Source: Coriobacteriia bacterium
GTDB lineage: Bacteria > Actinomycetota > Coriobacteriia > Anaerosomatales > Anaerosomataceae
Assembly: GCA_030651765.1 (NCBI GenBank)
Contig: JAUSBY010000003.1
Coordinates: forward strand, 186,001 to 250,000
Length of the DNA: 64,000 bases
Direction of reading: 5' to 3'
Part shown: one piece after another, positions 60,944 to 64,000 of the stretch
Layout: every line of letters starts with the position of its first letter
Numbering within the stretch: position 1 is the first letter of the stretch
Position numbers and translations under genes: made by a program
Notes under the pieces: generated by a model
What the model was told of the DNA's origin: nothing
The model's input: the letters and a program-made list of their open reading frames with translations, nothing else
Databases searched by the model: none

Positions 60944-61822
60944 TCAGTACAGTGCCACGGCGGCGGCCGTGAGCAGGGCGGTCATGACGAACAGCACCTC
61001 GGCGGGGCCGATGCGGCCGGCCGCGGAAGCGGGAAGCGTGCCGGTGTAGCCACGCGAGAGCATGGCCTGGTAGATGCGCTCTCCACGTTCGTAGGAGCGC
61101 ACGAACAGATTACCGGCCAGGCTTCCGGACGAGCGCAGGAGTGCCCGCCCGCTCAGGTGCGGCGCCCTGCTCGCCAGCGCGATGCGCAAGGAGCGGAGTT
61201 GGCTTGCGAGCACACCCACGTAGCGTGCGATGAACGACAGCAGCATCACGAACACGTCGGGGACCTTGAGCCTGCGGAGTGCCGCGAGCAGGTCCGCGCT
61301 CCGCGTGCTCGCTGCGAGCACGATCATCGCAAACGCCGAGAACCATGCTTTGCTCAGGATGCCCCACGTGATCATCCAGCCGCCGCCGGCCCACGACGAC
61401 GCGAGCCCTGCGGCGTTCCACGAGCCGCCGCTGTGCTGGAGCGGAGCGAGCAAGGCGATGGTCGCGGCGAACGGCAGAACGGCCGCGCTTCGCCTGAGCA
61501 GCCGTCCGATCGGGAGACGCGCGATCGCGGCGACCCCAAGCATGAGGGAGGCGAGGAGCAGCGCCTCCACGGCTCGCAGCGGCGGGGTGAGCACGATGCC
61601 GCAGATGAGCAGGAGGGTCGCCGCGATCTTCGCGCGCGCGTCGAGGCCATGTATCGGTGACAGGATGTAGGTGAGCGACTCGAACGACGTGGCATGCACA
61701 TGGTCGTGACCACCGCGCGGCGGCTTCCCGCGGTGGTGGTGCGGGTGCCGATGTTCCGGTGCGTCGGCATGCCGGTGGCTGTGACCGTGCAAGCCGGTGT
61801 CGTGTGGGTGTCGCTCGGCCAT
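60944..61822 (-). CDS. cbiQ: ECF transporter transmembrane subunit CbiQ with His-rich N-terminus
   Basis: A 292-residue protein with about five hydrophobic helices from residue 65. The first 43 residues contain 14 histidines (GLHGHSHRH, PHHHRG, HDHVH), which could bind nickel or cobalt at the cytoplasmic face. The T-component signature is ASRAPHL, with the R-G motif ERGERIYQAMLSRGY that couples to the ATPase. It lies between cbiM and cbiO. Confidence 0.92.
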   Translation of the reverse strand: MAERHPHDTGLHGHSHRHADAPEHRHPHHHRGKPPRGGHDHVHATSFESLTYILSPIHGLDARAKIAATLLLICGIVLTPPLRAVEALLLASLMLGVAAIARLPIGRLLRRSAAVLPFAATIALLAPLQHSGGSWNAAGLASSWAGGGWMITWGILSKAWFSAFAMIVLAASTRSADLLAALRRLKVPDVFVMLLSFIARYVGVLASQLRSLRIALASRAPHLSGRALLRSSGSLAGNLFVRSYERGERIYQAMLSRGYTGTLPASAAGRIGPAEVLFVMTALLTAAAVALY

Positions 61823-61838
61823 CCTCGCCTGTCCGCCG

Positions 61839-62783
61839 CTACTCGGCCGTGTCGGCTGCGCGTCGGGCGCGCAGGGCTGTCAGAAGCGTGTAGGCCAGCA
61901 CGCCGGTCACGATCACGCCGACGATGCCCGCCAGGATTCCGGCGAGCGTCTCGTTGCCGATGCCGGGCATGAGGTAGTCGGGCATCGGGCTGCTGAGGAG
62001 CGTGACATCGGCCAGCGCGCCGCCGACGTGCTCGTAGGCGTACTCGAGCCCGTCGGGACTGGACGACGCGACGAAGGAAAGGCCAGCCGCCACGAGTGCG
62101 AGCGCGCCCAGACCAACGAGGGCCTTGCGTGCGACACGCATGTCGATCGGACGTCCGGCGTCATCGAGCAGATCGGGCCTGACCGCGAGCAGGTAGCCGA
62201 CGAGTCCCGCGGTGATCGCTCCCTCGCCGATGCCGATGAGGGCGTGCCACATGCTCATGACGCCGACGACGGGGACCAGCGGTGCCCGTCCCGAGAGCCA
62301 CAACATGAGCGCGGCCACGATCGCGGCGCTGACGCAGGAAAGCCACGCGGCTGCGAACGACGCGCCGAGCCGGGCGCCGCGCGAGCTCGTCGGCCGTACG
62401 ATGATGCGGTGTACCGTCCAGCCGACAAGAGGCGCGACGACGGCCAGCGTGAGCATGTTGGCGCCGAGCGCGGTGATCCCGCCGTCGGCGAAGAAGAGCG
62501 CCTGCACGGTGAGGACCGCCGCCATCACGAGCATCGCCGGCCACAGGCCGAGCACGATGGCCGCCGCAGCGCCGCCGGCGAAGTGACCGGACGTGCCGCC
62601 TGCCACGGGGAAGTTGAGCATCTGCAGCGCGAAGATGAGCGCGGCCATGACGGCCATCATCACGATGGTGCCGTCGGAGAGCGTCTGCCGGACGCGGCGG
62701 ATCCCGTAGGCGAGTACGCCTGCCGAGCCCAGCCATGCAGGGATCCAGGTCCGTGCTTCGAGCATGCCGTCAGGAATGTGCAC
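61839..62783 (-). CDS. cbiM: ECF substrate-binding subunit CbiM fused to a CbiN-like (PDGLE) part
   Basis: A 314-residue membrane protein. The signature MHIPDGMLEA at the N-terminus has the His2 metal ligand of CbiM/NikM. The first part (about 1-210) is CbiM; from about 225, SSSPDGLEYAYEH marks the PDGLE domain that replaces the separate CbiN subunit. The start is GTG, with AAGGAG upstream. Substrate is Ni2+ or Co2+; context favours nickel. Confidence 0.92.
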   Translation of the reverse strand: MHIPDGMLEARTWIPAWLGSAGVLAYGIRRVRQTLSDGTIVMMAVMAALIFALQMLNFPVAGGTSGHFAGGAAAAIVLGLWPAMLVMAAVLTVQALFFADGGITALGANMLTLAVVAPLVGWTVHRIIVRPTSSRGARLGASFAAAWLSCVSAAIVAALMLWLSGRAPLVPVVGVMSMWHALIGIGEGAITAGLVGYLLAVRPDLLDDAGRPIDMRVARKALVGLGALALVAAGLSFVASSSPDGLEYAYEHVGGALADVTLLSSPMPDYLMPGIGNETLAGILAGIVGVIVTGVLAYTLLTALRARRAADTAE

Positions 62784-62872
62784 GAGTGATCTCCTTCTGT
62801 CGGTACGTGGAATCGTCTCGTGCGAACCCTCGGGGGAACGCGCTTTCGGCCCTGCGCCGGGCCAGTCGTGTC

Positions 62873-63118
62873 CTACAAGCGCTCTACGGTCACGTCGTCA
62901 TCGGTGACCGTGAGTTGGCTCACTGCCGAGTCGAGCTTCTCGCGCGCTTCGCCGAGCATGACGGTGACCTGCGCCAGCTCGGCACTCGTGGCCGCGCGGC
63001 GTCCCTGGTCGGCCAGGTGATGGAGCTGCTCGAGGTGCTGCTGCGCGAGCGCGAGTGTGTCGTTGACCATGGCGACGGCCAGTTTCATCTGGCCGGTGTT
63101 GATGCCGCCTTCACACAT
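62873..63118 (-). CDS. Small Cys2 helical protein of the nickel cluster, unknown
   Basis: An 81-residue protein starting MCEGGINTGQMKLA. It is predicted to be mostly one or two long helices (about 10-70), with three His in QHLEQLHHL and an acidic end. The only Cys is residue 2, the same position as in CooT and HypC. GAGGAGGTACG gives a strong ribosome site. It lies between cooT and cbiM on the same strand. A metallochaperone or small helper role is suggested by position only. Confidence 0.68.
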   Translation of the reverse strand: MCEGGINTGQMKLAVAMVNDTLALAQQHLEQLHHLADQGRRAATSAELAQVTVMLGEAREKLDSAVSQLTVTDDDVTVERL

Positions 63119-63187
63119 GGGCGTACCTCCTCTCGGACGGGGCTGGTGCGGTGTACGTCACCGCGTGGGGACCGTCGCGCGGTCCGG

Positions 63188-63382
63188 TCAGGTCGTGGAA
63201 GAAAGCACGACGGTGTGATCGAGCAGCCGTACTTCCTTGAGTATCGCCTTGACCGTGCGGTGACCGCCGTACAGGTCGTAGAGCTTGAGGAACCCCTCTT
63301 CCGGAACGATCGTCGTCACATCGTCGATCGTCTCGACTTCCGAGCCGTCGGCGGCTTCAACGATCACGCGGGCTTCACACAT
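63188..63382 (-). CDS. cooT: CooT-family nickel-binding protein
   Basis: A 64-residue protein starting MCEARVIVEAADG; Cys2 is the nickel ligand of CooT, a chaperone in CO dehydrogenase maturation. Later parts match the family: EVETIDDVTTIVPEEG and KAILKEVRLLDHTVVL. GGGAGGTG precedes the ATG. Its presence with cbiMQO and hyp genes suggests nickel delivery; it may also serve CO dehydrogenase, whose gene is outside the window. Confidence 0.85.
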   Translation of the reverse strand: MCEARVIVEAADGSEVETIDDVTTIVPEEGFLKLYDLYGGHRTVKAILKEVRLLDHTVVLSSTT

Positions 63383-63386
63383 GGAC

Positions 63387-63815
63387 CTACACCTCCCTTT
63401 GGCCGAGGATGGAGGCCACTACTGCGATGGCCTCCTCGAGCAGATGGGGCAGTGGGTCCTTCGTGGTCCCGACCAGGTCGATCCTGGGATTCGTCAACGG
63501 TAGCATGACCTTGCGCGCTCGTGCGAGCGAGAGCGCCTCGGCCATCCCGGGCGTCACCTCGCCCATCATCGAGTCGGGAATCAGCGCGGACAGCGGCCCG
63601 ATGAGTATGTCGGCCTCTCGCACCGTGACCCGCACCGCGTTCTCACCGGTGGCGCCCCGGTTCGCCCCGGCCTTGAGCATCGAGGAGGTCGCCGTGGAGT
63701 TCGTCCCCACGGCGAGGATCTCGATGCGTTCGCCAAAGCTGGCGCGGAGCCGCTGAACGATCTCCTGACCGATGCGGCCCCCCATACCATCGACGACCAT
63801 GATGCGTGTCGTCAC
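63387..63815 (-). CDS. DUF3842-family protein
   Basis: A 142-residue protein with a Rossmann-like start (TTRIMVVDGMGGRIGQEIV) and internal SALIPDSMMGEVTPGMAEAL, matching the DUF3842 family. It is often found with CooT and nickel genes, but its role is not established. The start GTG at 63815 is chosen because the upstream part of the longer frame has no family match; an ATG at 63800 is a second choice. It ends 5 nt before cooT. Confidence 0.75.
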   Translation of the reverse strand: MTTRIMVVDGMGGRIGQEIVQRLRASFGERIEILAVGTNSTATSSMLKAGANRGATGENAVRVTVREADILIGPLSALIPDSMMGEVTPGMAEALSLARARKVMLPLTNPRIDLVGTTKDPLPHLLEEAIAVVASILGQREV

Positions 63816-63828
63816 GTCTGGCCCCGGA

Positions 63829-64000
63829 TCAGCCGAGCCAGGGGGCGATCTCGTCGGCCAGGCGCTTCTTGGGCATGGCGCCGACCATCTTCTTGACGAC
63901 CTCGCCATCCTTGAACACCAGAAGCGTCGGGATCGAGAGGACATCGAACTTGGTCGCGGTCACCGGGTTCTCGTCCACGTTCAGCTTGGCGACCACGATG
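63829..64000 (-). CDS. trxA: Thioredoxin (N-terminus beyond the window)
   Basis: The last 56 codons of a thioredoxin fold are visible, including [13 protein letters not shown], the cis-Pro strand [12 protein letters not shown], and [15 protein letters not shown] at the C-terminus. The redox CxxC motif lies upstream, outside the window. Its stop is 13 nt before the DUF3842 start on the same strand, so it likely heads the nickel cluster operon. The flavoprotein at 9989-10924 could be a reductase partner, but that is distant. Confidence 0.85.
   Translation of the reverse strand, partial: IVVAKLNVDENPVTATKFDVLSIPTLLVFKDGEVVKKMVGAMPKKRLADEIAPWLG

Noticed and set aside
62784-62872. A cobalamin or NiCo riboswitch before cbiM
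   Set aside because: The gap is under 90 nt with no B12-box or NiCo-like core; the operon appears to start further upstream, outside the window.

Overview
The window is about 64 kb of very GC-rich bacterial DNA. It is densely packed on both strands, with many 1-4 nt stop/start overlaps (ATGA, GTGA, TGATG) and frequent GTG starts. No gene-free stretch exceeds 300 bases. The gene content fits a strictly anaerobic, high-GC Gram-positive bacterium: four-subunit pyruvate:ferredoxin oxidoreductase, a tungsten/molybdenum aldehyde:ferredoxin oxidoreductase, hydrogenase maturation genes, nickel/cobalt uptake, a multihaem cytochrome c and an H-cluster-like sensory protein. My inference is an anaerobic Actinomycetota of the Coriobacteriia type. 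No rRNA marker is present to prove this, and there are no tRNA genes, CRISPR arrays or insertion sequences.

Layout. 1-2.3 kb: partial membrane iron-sulfur protein, cold-shock protein, fluoride channel, and a TipA-type MerR regulator with a clear operator. 2.3-5.9 kb: an operon of SCP2-like protein, iron alcohol dehydrogenase and aldehyde:ferredoxin oxidoreductase. 6-10 kb: a transporter, then a coupled operon of HAD protein, PsuK, PsuG and LOG, with a divergent thioredoxin-reductase-like flavoprotein. 11-16 kb: a potassium locus with KdpDE-like regulators, TrkA-N, a tiny membrane protein, TrkH and a membrane-anchored protein. 16-26 kb: DUF362 ferredoxin protein, 5'-nucleotidase, GbsR/MarR-type regulator with an ABC-2 exporter, amidohydrolase, heptahaem cytochrome and a hydrolase.

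26-38 kb: housekeeping block (response regulator, SRP RNA, dnaX, ebfC, recR), then porGDAB, an HD-GYP c-di-GMP phosphodiesterase, and lysC-asd. 38-49 kb: a two-component pair, queT, a hydrogenase-like/GGDEF fusion, AmrS, a glycosyltransferase, a TSUP permease, a GNAT acetyltransferase, a LytS/LytTR pair and a phosphoesterase. 49-52 kb: universal stress protein and the DUF485/ActP acetate symporter pair. 52-64 kb, almost all on the minus strand: pgi, a DMT transporter, hypE-D-C-F, a zinc-ribbon/HEPN protein, cbiO-Q-M, two small Cys2 proteins (one of them CooT), DUF3842 and thioredoxin.

The genes suggest one physiology. Ferredoxin-linked oxidation of pyruvate and aldehydes, acetate transport, and assembly of a nickel enzyme (Hyp plus Cbi plus CooT) point to hydrogen and/or CO metabolism. 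Several sensors (the H-cluster-like/GGDEF fusion, HD-GYP, three histidine kinases) probably couple redox or gas state to c-di-GMP and transcription. The most unusual gene is the 595-aa protein at 40680-42467, which joins two ferredoxin clusters, a catalytically altered [FeFe]-hydrogenase fold, another Fe-S module and a degenerate GGDEF domain.
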